This document shows, piece by piece, positions 1 through 5,879 of a stretch of DNA of 7,231 nucleotides. A program made the translations under genes and the position numbers. The stretch covers positions 1 through 7,231 of the forward strand of contig JBAWVW010000083.1 of the NCBI GenBank assembly GCA_037147055.1, given 5' to 3'. The DNA is from Casp-actino8 sp037147055 (lineage in GTDB: Bacteria; Actinomycetota; Acidimicrobiia; Acidimicrobiales; Ilumatobacteraceae). Below the pieces are notes generated by a model, which worked only from the letters and a program-made list of their open reading frames with translations, was not told the DNA's origin and did no database searches. Within the stretch, counting starts at the first letter, position 1; each line of letters starts with the position of its first letter.

Positions 1-314
1 GCCAAGCGTTCCTGACCAACGCGGGCCGAGAGGCGGGCGATCTCACTGCGATTGAGCAGCAACTTACGAGGTCGATTGGGGTCATGCGCCCCCACGCCAT
101 GGGCGAACTTATAGGGCGAGATGTGCATCCCCTCGATCCATATTTCGCCATCGTGGAAACGGGCGTAGGTATCAACGATTTGGACATGTCCATCACGCAG
201 GCTTTTGACCTCGCTACCTTGCAGCATGATGCCAGCTTCGACGACATCCAAAATGGTGTAGTCGTGTCGCGCCTTGCGATTGCTGGCGATGAGCTTGGTG
301 CCGGTGGCGGACAT
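1..314 (-). CDS. smpB: SsrA-binding protein SmpB, 3' end cut by the window
   Basis: SmpB binds tmRNA (SsrA) and delivers it to stalled ribosomes for trans-translation in the cytoplasm. Reading the minus strand from an ATG at 314-312 gives 104 uninterrupted residues that run off the left edge. Family hallmarks are visible: NRKARHDY at residues 12-19, GSEVKSLR at 33-40, the HISPY segment near 64-68 and RKLLLNRSEI at 83-92, which together cover most of the OB-fold core. The family is usually about 150-160 residues, so roughly the last 50, including the basic C-terminal tail that enters the ribosome, lie outside. The start is firm because an in-frame TAG lies five codons upstream (329-327); only a weak purine stretch (GAAAG) precedes it. 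The gene is divergent from mec. No tmRNA gene is visible in the window. Confidence 0.95.
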   Translation of the reverse strand, partial: MSATGTKLIASNRKARHDYTILDVVEAGIMLQGSEVKSLRDGHVQIVDTYARFHDGEIWIEGMHISPYKFAHGVGAHDPNRPRKLLLNRSEIARLSARVGQERL

Positions 315-351
315 AGTGCTTTCAGGCTACGCCTTGGGCGTCAGGGCGATA

Positions 352-361
352 CCCTGCAGGG
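352..361. repeat. Perfect 10-bp palindrome between smpB and mec
   Basis: CCCTGCAGGG reads the same on both strands. It sits in the short space between the divergent starts of smpB (314) and mec (363), ending one base before the proposed GTG of mec. It could be an operator half-site or simple chance; a 10-bp palindrome alone is weak evidence. Confidence 0.3.
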
Positions 362-362
362 G

Positions 363-797
363 GTGGAAGCAACTGGTGGTGCACTCCGTGAAGAACTCTT
401 CGTCACCTCTGAGGTGTACGAGGCAATGTCTGTTTTGGCTGTGGCGGAGTATCCGATTGAAGCCTGTGGGTTGATGGCGGGGGAGCCTGGCTCGAACCGC
501 ATCACGCGCTTTTTCCCCTGTCGCAACAGTGAGCAATCAGCGCGGATCTACACCATTGACCCCGTCGATCATCTACGGGCGGAACGCACAGCCGAAGACG
601 CTGGACTCGAAATCAGGGGCGTGATGCACAGCCATACCCACACCGAGGCCTTCCCCAGTGCGACGGACGTGTCAGCGGCTCCCGACCCCGATTGGCATTA
701 TCTGATTGTCACCCTGAAAAGGGAAACGCCAGAGATGCGCACCTATCGCATCGTCAAAGACCTGATCGCAGAGGTCACAGTCGAAATTCTGAGGTAA
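363..797 (+). CDS. mec: Mec-type M67/JAMM metallopeptidase (CysO-cysteine hydrolase family)
   Basis: The protein is predicted to be a cytoplasmic zinc isopeptidase. In M. tuberculosis, Mec releases cysteine from the CysO-Cys adduct made by CysM. With the GTG start at 363 the protein has 144 residues, the usual size. The JAMM site is complete: Glu33 in PIEACGL, then HSH at 89-91, Ser99 and Asp102 in the H-x-H-x7-S-x2-D arrangement. The C-terminal part (HYLIVTL, then a TYRIV strand) also matches the family. The start is a choice. The segment LFVTSEVYEAM looks like the family's first strand and helix, so ATG 426 would cut into the fold, while in-frame sequence before 363 is antisense to smpB. 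No good Shine-Dalgarno precedes 363. The gene lies 94 bases upstream of cysM in the same direction, so the two probably share a pathway, but cysO is not between them. Confidence 0.88.
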   Translation: MEATGGALREELFVTSEVYEAMSVLAVAEYPIEACGLMAGEPGSNRITRFFPCRNSEQSARIYTIDPVDHLRAERTAEDAGLEIRGVMHSHTHTEAFPSATDVSAAPDPDWHYLIVTLKRETPEMRTYRIVKDLIAEVTVEILR

Positions 798-809
798 TTG
801 AGGCTTGTG

Positions 810-838
810 TTCTCATTTCCCCGAGGATTCATTAGAAT
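810..838 (+). promoter_or_regulatory. Possible weak promoter upstream of cysM
   Basis: TAGAAT at 833-838 differs from the -10 consensus at one base. A poor -35 candidate, TTCTCA, begins 17 bases earlier at 810-815. The -10 candidate overlaps the inverted repeat at 825-840, which would suit a repressor site. The evidence is only a motif match, and cysM could equally be read through from mec. Confidence 0.25.
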
Positions 839-840
839 CC
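825..840. repeat. Perfect inverted repeat GGATTC-ATTA-GAATCC in the cysM leader
   Basis: Two 6-base arms, exact reverse complements, are separated by ATTA. The repeat is 28 bases after the mec stop and 51 bases before the cysM ATG. No run of T follows, so it is unlikely to be an intrinsic terminator. A transcription-factor site controlling cysM or a small mRNA hairpin are both possible. The regulator is unknown. Confidence 0.45.
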
Positions 841-881
841 CGAGTGACTTAGTAGGGAATTAACCCTGCGGTGGCAATGAT

Positions 882-889
882 GGAGGTGA
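882..889 (+). promoter_or_regulatory. Strong ribosome binding site deciding the cysM start
   Basis: GGAGGTGA is an excellent match to the 16S anti-Shine-Dalgarno sequence, and its GGAGG core ends five bases before the ATG at 892. It overlaps other possible in-frame starts (GTG 871, ATG 877, ATG 880, GTG 886) and so argues against them. Confidence 0.85.
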
Positions 890-891
890 GT

Positions 892-1842
892 ATGGTTCCG
901 TTCGAGAGTGTGATTGACCTCATTGGCAACACCCCGCTCGTTGACGTCAGCTGTTTGTCGCCCAATCCCAAGGTTCGCATTTTGGCGAAATTGGAGAACC
1001 AAAACCCCTTTGGTTCGGTGAAGGACCGCATCGCTAAATCAATGATTGAAGATGCCGAAAAGAATGGTCGTTTGTTGCCTGGTCAGACCATCATCGAGCC
1101 GTCCTCCGGGAACACGGGTATTGCCTTGGCTGCTATCGCTCAGGTGCGGGGTTATCCGATCAAGATTTTGATGCCGACAAGCGTGTCCATTGAGCGTCGC
1201 CAGATGCTCGACATTTTTGGAGCGGAAGTGATTTTGACTCCGGGTGCCGAAGGTTCTAATGGGGCCGTCTTGCGAGCGATTGAAATGGCGAAGCAGAATC
1301 CCGACTGGTGTTTCTTGTATCAGTACGCCAACGACGCCAATGCGCGTGCCCACTACGAAGGCACTGGACCGGAAATCTTGCGGGATTGCCCAGAGATCAC
1401 TCACTTTGTTGCAGGTCTCGGAACTAGTGGAACTTTGATGGGCACGGGTCGGTATCTCAAAGAGAATAAGCCTGGAGTCAAGATCATCGCCGTTGAACCA
1501 CCACTTGGTGAAAGCGTTGAAGGATTGCGAAACCTCGATGAGGGTTATGTCCCGCCGTTGTTTGACAATTGGCATGGCTTTGACATTCTCGATCGCAAGC
1601 GCGTTGTGCGTCCGCGTGAATCCATTGAATGGACGCGTCGCATGGTTCGTGAATGTGGCATCTTCTCGGGTATTTCGGCGGGAGCGGCGCTGGCCGGCGT
1701 GGCCAAAGTTGCCAGTGAGATTGATGAAGGTACGATTGTTTTCATTGTCTGCGATGGTGGCTGGAAATATCTCTCGACCGGTGCCTACACCGACGATTTG
1801 GATGAGGCCGAAGCCCGCGCCGAAAAGATCATTTACTTCTAA
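892..1842 (+). CDS. cysM: Cysteine synthase CysM (O-phosphoserine/CysO-dependent type)
   Basis: This is a PLP-dependent beta-replacement enzyme of cysteine biosynthesis with 316 residues, normal length. The PLP-binding lysine is Lys44 in NPFGSVKDR. The substrate loop SSGNTG is at 71-76 and the cofactor phosphate loop GTSGT at 177-181. It resembles M. tuberculosis CysM (Rv1336) rather than generic CysK: LPEITHFVAGLG-like and WKYLSTGAY segments are present, and Arg213 in GLRNLDEG aligns with Arg220 of the mycobacterial enzyme, the residue tied to O-phosphoserine preference. That implies sulfur donation from a thiocarboxylated carrier (CysO) rather than free sulfide, although cysO is not next door. 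The ATG at 892 is chosen because of the strong ribosome binding site just before it. The C-terminal tail is complete. I am sure of the family and fairly sure of the substrate type. Confidence 0.95.
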   Translation: MVPFESVIDLIGNTPLVDVSCLSPNPKVRILAKLENQNPFGSVKDRIAKSMIEDAEKNGRLLPGQTIIEPSSGNTGIALAAIAQVRGYPIKILMPTSVSIERRQMLDIFGAEVILTPGAEGSNGAVLRAIEMAKQNPDWCFLYQYANDANARAHYEGTGPEILRDCPEITHFVAGLGTSGTLMGTGRYLKENKPGVKIIAVEPPLGESVEGLRNLDEGYVPPLFDNWHGFDILDRKRVVRPRESIEWTRRMVRECGIFSGISAGAALAGVAKVASEIDEGTIVFIVCDGGWKYLSTGAYTDDLDEAEARAEKIIYF

Positions 1843-1945
1843 ATCAGTGAGTGAAGTCTCGATGTCACGAAGGTGATACGCAAAATGGTGTGGTCGTCCT
1901 CATTTATGAGTGCACACCCCTGCGGTACTGTTTCGTTCAGTGAAT
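1843..1945 (+). promoter_or_regulatory. Intergenic control region of the nuclease-helicase operon
   Basis: These 103 bases hold no supported gene. Three small inverted repeats are visible: TGTCAC-GAAG-GTGATA at 1863-1878 (six pairs, one G-T), CTCAT-TT-ATGAG at 1899-1910 and ACTG-TTTCGTT-CAGT at 1927-1941. None is followed by a T run, so the end of cysM transcription is not clearly marked. A TACTGT box at 1926-1931 fits the actinobacterial -10 pattern TAnnnT. It lies eight bases before GTG 1940, which would suit a leaderless or nearly leaderless mRNA, in keeping with the lack of a good Shine-Dalgarno before the next gene. No convincing -35 was found. Confidence 0.35.
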
Positions 1946-3043
1946 ATGGAAAAAAGCAAGAAATCAGTTGCGGGATCACGCCGGGATACGCGTCGACGCT
2001 TTGAGCAGTGGGTGCAAAATCCCGCGTGCGGAGCAAATCTTGTGTCAGCGGTGCACAACGTGAAAATGGGGGCCGTGGCTCGGCGTGAGAATCCACTGGC
2101 GCCCAAAGAAGGACAATCGGTTTTCGCTCTAGCCCGAGGCAACAATTTTGAAGCCAGCCTTGTCCGCGATGGTGCAAAAGTTCTTCTTGCATCAATGCAC
2201 AAAGTTGGACTCTTGACAAAAACCGAAAAGTCATTTCTCGATTTTCGTACTTCAGCCAATGGGGGACCCCTCGCTGATTTAGATGAGGCGATCAAGAAAT
2301 CTGAAAAGTTGCTCGTGTCTTTAGCGGACACATCGACGTTTCGGGGAGTCGTCTCAAGTCTGACATTACGAATTCCTAAAGGCGTCATGCTTCCCGAGGC
2401 CACGCTGATCATTGATGTCGTGTGCATCAAAGACAATCCCGAGGAAGGTACGGGCGCCATTATTTCTGTCGGTGAAGTCAAGACATATCCCGATCGTGGC
2501 GGCTACACATCAAAATCCGATCTCGCCAAAGCCCGTGCCCAGATGGGTCTGTATGTCCACGCTCTTGAACTAGTTCTGGAAAAACTTGGTGTGAGCACGT
2601 CACTTGCTTTGAGTAGTGAAGGCTTTCTGATTCTCACGTATCCGGGCTCAAATCAACCGCGAATCAGAATGGGCGAAGATCTGCGATTCCAAGCAGAGCG
2701 GGCTAAGCGCGGATTTGAGTTGATGGGAGAGTCTGCTGAACGTATGCCTGACATCATCGGTGCGGGCGAGGACGAAGAAGATCTAGACATGATTAATGAA
2801 GTATTGAAGGCTCCTGTGGCCTTTAGCGATGCTTGTCTGTCATTTTGTGAGCGCTCTGAAGCGTGCTTCAATCGTGCAATGGCCGATGGAAGCGGCGCAG
2901 TTCTCGGTGATGAGGTTGAGCGATTTCTCGGTGGCTTAAGTTTGTCGCGCGTTGATGAGTTGCTTGACGGGGCAAAGGCTAAAAATTCGGCAGAGCGTGA
3001 TTTTCTCTCTCAAATGAAAAGCTCGATTGCTGGTTTCTCGTGA
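1946..3043 (+). CDS. Cas4/AddB-like PD-(D/E)XK nuclease with four Fe-S-type cysteines
   Basis: The protein has 365 residues and a RecB/Cas4-style nuclease layout. In order it shows an Arg/Lys-rich N-terminus with Cys28 (NPACGAN), an ARGNNFE segment at 63-69 (motif I region), Asp157 after a hydrophobic strand, Glu177-Val-Lys179 (GEVKTYPD) and Gln199-x3-Tyr203. A late cluster Cys297-x3-Cys301-x5-Cys307 follows. One early plus three late cysteines is the Fe-S staple arrangement of Cas4, AddB and Dna2. An acidic stretch (275-281) separates core and cluster; the last 55 residues are helical and unassigned. Expected activity is metal-dependent cleavage of DNA ends or single strands. The start is uncertain: GTG 1940 and GTG 1910 are in frame and none has a clear ribosome binding site. 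The stop overlaps the next start (GTGA). No Cas1, Cas2 or repeat array is present, so a CRISPR role is not supported. Confidence 0.78.
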   Translation: MEKSKKSVAGSRRDTRRRFEQWVQNPACGANLVSAVHNVKMGAVARRENPLAPKEGQSVFALARGNNFEASLVRDGAKVLLASMHKVGLLTKTEKSFLDFRTSANGGPLADLDEAIKKSEKLLVSLADTSTFRGVVSSLTLRIPKGVMLPEATLIIDVVCIKDNPEEGTGAIISVGEVKTYPDRGGYTSKSDLAKARAQMGLYVHALELVLEKLGVSTSLALSSEGFLILTYPGSNQPRIRMGEDLRFQAERAKRGFELMGESAERMPDIIGAGEDEEDLDMINEVLKAPVAFSDACLSFCERSEACFNRAMADGSGAVLGDEVERFLGGLSLSRVDELLDGAKAKNSAERDFLSQMKSSIAGFS

Positions 3044-4542
3044 GCGGCGAATTAGAAACAATCCGCCGAATTACCGCTTGGCACGCGGGCTCGGCACTTC
3101 AGCGTGGTGAGGTCATCAATGTTCATGTGGCTGACAACGATGAAATATTGATCCTGTCATTCGTGCGTATGGGAGGCGAGTCCTTGCCGTGGGGTGTAGC
3201 CCTCGGTCTCATGGGCGAAGAAGCAGAGTTCTTTAGTGTTGCGGATCCACGTAACCGTGATCTGGTAGCAACAAGTTTGATCGAGGTAGCTAAGCGAGTC
3301 CTGATTCACTTTGGTCATCCCGACTTCACCGAGAACACCGATGAGACAGCGATGATGTATCGGCATCGCCAAATATGGGTGCCGGGTCGTTCGCATCTTG
3401 ACCTTTTACACACCATCGCTTTCGCCTATGCCCGAACAACTTGGGATCGCCCAGAGATAGAAGTTTTACGAGCCTTTGGACAACTGTGCAACTGTCTCTT
3501 TGTTGAATCGCAAAGACCGGGACAGCAGACCGTCATCGTGGCATCTGATGCCTTGAAGATCGCTCATATTTTTCCTGGATCGTCAGTGCGGCAAGGCCAT
3601 CTTGGTTATTTGCTCAGTTGGTTAGGTCGCCAGCGGACGCGTCAGACCCGTCTGTTGGCCGCTCACGCAGCAGAGAAACTTTCAGTCGCCGCCATGCTCG
3701 ATCCAGAATTAGAGCGTGGCCAGTTAGGTCCTTTAGTTGAAAAGTGGAATGAGCCAGCGTGGGATGAGCGCGTGAGCAAAGGTAAAAAGACAGCTCTCGC
3801 AATCTCTCTGGTTTTACAAACTGAGTTGGAGCGTCGACACCAATTAGTGGAAAGCACAATTGAGATTTTGCGTCAGGATGCTCGCGCATATAACTCTGGC
3901 TTGACCGATCTCGTGCGTATTGGCACCGACAAATTTTCCAAGTTGTGGTTTGATAACGCATTGAGGGAATCCTCTGGAAATATTGATGAGCGCCCCTTTT
4001 GGCCCGGTCTCTGGGGAGATGTGAGTGCGCGTGCAGCATCATTCGCCTACCACCAGCGGGTAGCGGCAGACAGAGAACGCGTGCATTTCTTGGTTCATGG
4101 CGATCGCGAATTGCAGAATGAAGAATTGATGAAAGGTCATGGACTACGCGGCAAAGTGAAATCCGTTGCAGGTAATGGATCTACGTGGACCTTTGTCTAT
4201 GACTACCCAGAGTTGCCATCATTAAAAATAGGTGGGACTTTATCTATCGCTGGGATTCCCAAATGTTCCTTAACGATCGTCTCCATTGACCCTGAGACAC
4301 GTGAAGTGATTCTTGTTCCAGGGTGGAAGTCGCGAAAAACTGGGGTAGGGCCCGCGGCTGAGGCACCTAGTGACCGATCATGGTTGCGTCAAACACTGAT
4401 TTTGCTCGAGGATTTCCCAGCAAATTTGGTGGCCAAACTTTCTTACAAAGTCGCGAAACAATCGGAAACAGACTTTGATCTTCTTGATTATTTTTCCTTC
4501 GAGGCCGACGATGTTCCAGTTGCTGGGGGTGATGATGAATGA
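3040..4542 (+). CDS. Uncharacterised 500-residue protein with possible C-terminal beta-barrel
   Basis: I do not recognise this protein. The first 60 residues are strand-rich, and about 115-175 look mainly helical (HLDLLHTIAFAYAR, VLRAFGQLCNCLF). An Arg-rich stretch at 188-205 (SWLGRQRTRQTR) could touch nucleic acid. About 230-300 is charged and helical. Residues about 368-430 alternate strands and turns: LRGKVKSVAG, TWTFVYDYP, KIGGTLSIAG and REVILVPGW. That resembles the small beta-barrel (domain 1B) that precedes the first RecA domain in UPF1- and IGHMBP2-like helicases. No Walker motif, nuclease motif, signal peptide or membrane segment is seen. GTG is the start and shares GTGA with the previous stop; the end overlaps the helicase start by ATGA. 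It is probably a helicase partner or its detached N-terminal part; this is inference. It is certainly a gene. Confidence 0.85.
   Translation: MSGELETIRRITAWHAGSALQRGEVINVHVADNDEILILSFVRMGGESLPWGVALGLMGEEAEFFSVADPRNRDLVATSLIEVAKRVLIHFGHPDFTENTDETAMMYRHRQIWVPGRSHLDLLHTIAFAYARTTWDRPEIEVLRAFGQLCNCLFVESQRPGQQTVIVASDALKIAHIFPGSSVRQGHLGYLLSWLGRQRTRQTRLLAAHAAEKLSVAAMLDPELERGQLGPLVEKWNEPAWDERVSKGKKTALAISLVLQTELERRHQLVESTIEILRQDARAYNSGLTDLVRIGTDKFSKLWFDNALRESSGNIDERPFWPGLWGDVSARAASFAYHQRVAADRERVHFLVHGDRELQNEELMKGHGLRGKVKSVAGNGSTWTFVYDYPELPSLKIGGTLSIAGIPKCSLTIVSIDPETREVILVPGWKSRKTGVGPAAEAPSDRSWLRQTLILLEDFPANLVAKLSYKVAKQSETDFDLLDYFSFEADDVPVAGGDDE
4525..4532 (+). promoter_or_regulatory. Ribosome binding site of the helicase gene, inside the upstream gene
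   Basis: GGGGGTGA precedes the ATG at 4539 with six bases between. It lies within the last codons of the 500-residue gene and supports independent initiation at the ATGA overlap. Confidence 0.55.
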
Positions 4543-5879
4543 GCAAGGTAATTAAATCACTCAAAGAATTCATTCGTGGTGACCTGGCTTTATGCGTTGT
4601 GAAGGCGCCCCCAGGTTCGGGCAAAACATACACATTAATTGAATCACTAGAAGTTGTCATCAAGAAGAAGTTACGAGTCGTCATTGTCGCCCAAACGAAT
4701 AATCAGGTCGATCAAATTTGTGAGCGAATCGTTGAGCGTTATACCGATCAAACTGTTTATCGGTATTCGAGCAAGAGCTACGACGACGCCTCGGACGGGC
4801 ATGAGCGGGTGTGTGTGGTGAAGCACGCGTCGGGTCTCCCAGTTCGTTCCGGCATTGTTGTTGGAACGGTTTCAAAGTTCGGCTTATCCGAACTTGATGG
4901 ACAGTTTGACTTGCTCTTTGTCGATGAAGCCTGGCAAATGGCCTGGGCTGACTTCTTGCCAATGCGACACATAGCCCCGCGCTACATCTTGATTGGTGAC
5001 CCCGGACAGATTCCACCGACTATTGGTATCGAAGTTGATCGATGGGAGTCTTCATATTTTCCACCTCACGTCGCTGCTCCGCAGATCATTCTCGCTAACC
5101 CTAAATTGGCTGATGAGTTGCTGGCTCTGGAGATAGCAGTGTGTCGCCGTCTTCCTGCCGATTCAACCGCTCTGGTCAACGGGTTCTATGACTTCAATTT
5201 CGAGTCAGATGCCCAACCAGGGGAACGATTCATTCGGCCGACGCGACAAGTCGCGGTTGACTCTCTGGCAGATGATTCTGTCGATCGAGCACTGCAACAG
5301 ATGTGGCAATCAAAAGAGCCTTATTCGACTTCAATGATCGGCTACCCAACTCCCATTTCTGGGCCGGCATCGGGAACCGATCTTGAATTGGCTGCTTTTG
5401 TCGGTGACATAGTGAAGCGTCTGATTGACCGCAAGTGTGAGATTTCAACGGGACCTCATGAGCGCGACAAACCCCGTCAATTAACGATCAATGACATTGG
5501 TGTTGTCTCAACTCATAACCAAATGAATACTGCGATCCAGCATGTGCTTGTAGGTATCAAAAAGTCGTACGAGAAAATTAGAGTGACGACTCCGGAGCGA
5601 TGGCAGGGCTTGGAAAAGCCAATCATGATCGCCGTTCACCCGTTATCAGGCGTGACATCACCATCTGGATTTGATCTTGAGACCGGTCGTCTATGCGTGA
5701 TGTCCTCGCGGCATGAAGCAGCATGTTTCTTTGTGACTCGTAACCATATTTCAGAGACTTTAGATGCACACCTGCCTTCGGCTGATCAAGCCATCGGCTG
5801 TGCAGATTTAGTCGGTCGAGGACACGCTATGCACCGTCAGTTTTTGCTCTACCACGAACAAAGGAACCTCATTGTCTGA
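4539..5879 (+). CDS. UPF1/DNA2-like superfamily 1 helicase
   Basis: This is a predicted ATP-driven nucleic-acid translocase of 446 residues. Visible motifs are: I (Walker A) APPGSGKT at 23-30, Ia VAQTNNQVD at 50-58, Ic VGTVSKFG at 108-115, II (Walker B) DEAW at 129-132, III GDPGQIPP at 153-160, a motif IV-like CRRLP at 202-206, GVVSTHNQ at 321-328, V near TPERWQGLE at 351-359 and a VI-like SSRHEA at 389-394 with Arg391 as candidate arginine finger. The QG-x-E pattern of motif V and GDPGQ of motif III point to the SF1 UPF1/DNA2 group. The protein begins only 22 residues before Walker A and shows no LNxxQ (Q) motif and no preceding beta-barrel, so it looks like a bare two-RecA-domain motor. The 500-residue protein just upstream may supply the missing N-terminal part. 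It is coupled by ATGA upstream and by an 8-base overlap downstream. Confidence 0.88.
   Translation: MSKVIKSLKEFIRGDLALCVVKAPPGSGKTYTLIESLEVVIKKKLRVVIVAQTNNQVDQICERIVERYTDQTVYRYSSKSYDDASDGHERVCVVKHASGLPVRSGIVVGTVSKFGLSELDGQFDLLFVDEAWQMAWADFLPMRHIAPRYILIGDPGQIPPTIGIEVDRWESSYFPPHVAAPQIILANPKLADELLALEIAVCRRLPADSTALVNGFYDFNFESDAQPGERFIRPTRQVAVDSLADDSVDRALQQMWQSKEPYSTSMIGYPTPISGPASGTDLELAAFVGDIVKRLIDRKCEISTGPHERDKPRQLTINDIGVVSTHNQMNTAIQHVLVGIKKSYEKIRVTTPERWQGLEKPIMIAVHPLSGVTSPSGFDLETGRLCVMSSRHEAACFFVTRNHISETLDAHLPSADQAIGCADLVGRGHAMHRQFLLYHEQRNLIV
5861..5865 (+). promoter_or_regulatory. Ribosome binding site supporting a TTG start
   Basis: AAGGA lies six bases before the TTG at 5872, within the last codons of the helicase gene. 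It is the main sequence reason for choosing this rare start codon. Confidence 0.7.

Noticed and set aside
84..362. In-frame upstream extension of mec from position 84
   Set aside because: This part is antisense to well-conserved smpB codons and adds about 90 residues unlike any JAMM protein. The open frame is a by-product of smpB coding.
825..840. Intrinsic terminator after mec
   Set aside because: The stem is only six pairs with three G-C pairs at most, and no T run follows.
1039..1575. Long minus-strand open frame of 178 codons inside cysM
   Set aside because: It lies entirely antisense to a strongly conserved enzyme and its translation shows no family features.
1863..1878. Intrinsic terminator after cysM
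   Set aside because: The short hairpin is followed by CGCAAAATGG and has no T tract.
1839..2481. Minus-strand open frames across the start of the first nuclease gene
   Set aside because: They are antisense to the nuclease gene. Their translations are rich in Arg, Ser and Pro with no recognisable motif, and they have no ribosome binding site that I can see.
1946..3043. CRISPR-associated Cas4 and a nearby CRISPR locus
   Set aside because: The nuclease resembles Cas4 in its cysteines and motifs, but no direct-repeat array and no Cas1 or Cas2 is present in the window.
3614..4042. Minus-strand open frame of 142 codons within the 500-residue gene
   Set aside because: It is a shadow of the plus-strand gene, which is locked in by overlaps on both sides.
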